A DNA stretch of 64,000 bases from Datnioides undecimradiatus. Lineage: Eukaryota > Chordata > Actinopteri > Lobotiformes > Datnioididae. The position numbers and the translations under genes are program-made. Shown here piece after piece: positions 63,511 through 64,000 of the stretch. The DNA is taken from assembly GCA_008933995.1 (NCBI GenBank), contig WARS01000043.1:6626977-6690976 (forward strand), read 5' to 3'. The notes beneath the pieces are model-generated. The model saw nothing but the letters and a program-made list of their open reading frames with translations, searched no databases and was not told the origin of the DNA. Position 1 is the stretch's first letter, and each line of letters starts with the position of its first letter.

Positions 63511-63668
63511 TCCTCCTGCTGCATCCTCCTCCTCCTGCTCCTCCTCCTGCTCCTCTTCCTCTTCCTCCTCCTGCTCCTCTCTCTTCCTCCTCCTCCTCCT
63601 CCTCCTCCTCCTCCCCTCCTCCTCCTCCTGCTACTCCTCCTCTTCCTCCTCTTCCTCCTCCTGCTCCT
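63511..63668. repeat. (TCC)n polypyrimidine tract
   Basis: About 155 bases of TCC/TCT/TGC triplets. Strand-asymmetric and triplex-prone. Confidence 0.95.
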
Positions 63669-64000
63669 GTGATTGACTCAGATTTTGTAAATAAATTACA
63701 CATGAATCTTTTTTTACATTTCTAAAAGTAATCTGATTACATTGCTTAAATATTCAGCTACTCTGCTTTTGTTTTTGTTGGTGACTCATCACAAATGCAT
63801 TGTGGGAGATTTTATGCATCGGCAGTTCGCCATGGGCCCAGAGCACCATCAGGAGGAAAATTCGCTGACTGATTTTCATTTATGACCTTAATAGTGTGTG
63901 TCATTCCAATTAGGGCAACTGGCTCGTGGAACGTGGCTCAATGCTGAAATGGCTGCTCCTGTCATGCTGCAATTACCAACAAATTAGTCTTTAGACTGAG

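Larger units (their letters stand above)
57491..64000 (+). other. Presumed EBF-type gene intron
   Basis: No coding exon recognised to the window end. A GC-rich, CpG-rich part lies at 57.95-58.6 kb. Non-repetitive segments at about 62.88-63.17 kb and 63.88-64.0 kb look like candidate conserved non-coding elements. EBF loci are known to be rich in these, but conservation cannot be tested here. Confidence 0.4.

Overview
The window is vertebrate nuclear DNA, almost certainly from a ray-finned (probably percomorph) fish. It contains spliced vertebrate genes with GT-AG introns, many (CA)n, (TTA)n and (GAA)n microsatellites, compact introns, and a Tx1/L1-type LINE like those of fish. There is no bacterial or viral gene organisation. 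Five host gene loci can be supported exon by exon: maml1 (first coding exon), canx (complete coding region), mgat4b (3' part only), nfkb1 (last two coding exons only) and ube2d3 (complete, with two alternative last exons). A sixth, an EBF/COE-family first exon, is readable only across three frames.

Layout. From 1 to about 3.8 kb lie the maml1 first exon and its upstream region, on the minus strand. From about 3.8 to 17.4 kb lies canx on the minus strand: 14 coding exons, a probable non-coding first exon at about 17.23 kb, and a textbook ER-stress element just upstream. From 19.07 to 37.2 kb lies mgat4b on the minus strand: its 3' UTR carries an indel-free 10-bp periodic repeat and a large CTGT array, and one of its introns is swollen to 10 kb by a decayed LINE. 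From 37.2 to 41.15 kb there is no exon of either flanking gene, but there is an unrecognised intronless reading frame broken by one stop codon. At 41.1 kb a single N sits inside a CA repeat. The nfkb1 C-terminus (plus strand) follows, then ube2d3 (minus strand, 43.4-48.7 kb), a 7.5 kb repeat-rich intergenic stretch, and from about 56.6 kb a TATA/CCAAT promoter leading to the EBF exon. The rest, to 64 kb, is presumed EBF intron.

How it fits together. CANX, MAML1 and MGAT4B are neighbours at human 5q35, and NFKB1 and UBE2D3 are neighbours at human 4q24. Here mgat4b has lost about its first 300 codons and nfkb1 all but its last 74 codons, and both missing parts should lie in the same 4 kb around the N. 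The simplest reading is a junction, either an assembly mis-join or a real breakpoint, between two unrelated loci. Calnexin (glycoprotein folding in the ER) and MGAT4B (Golgi N-glycan branching) both act on secretory glycoproteins, but they are separate transcription units. NF-kB p105 and UBE2D3 both belong to ubiquitin-dependent NF-kB control. No undescribed multi-gene system was found. The least explained items are the 10-bp periodic arrays, two perfect intronic hairpins, the intronless frame with a heat-shock-like promoter, and the alternative last exons of ube2d3.
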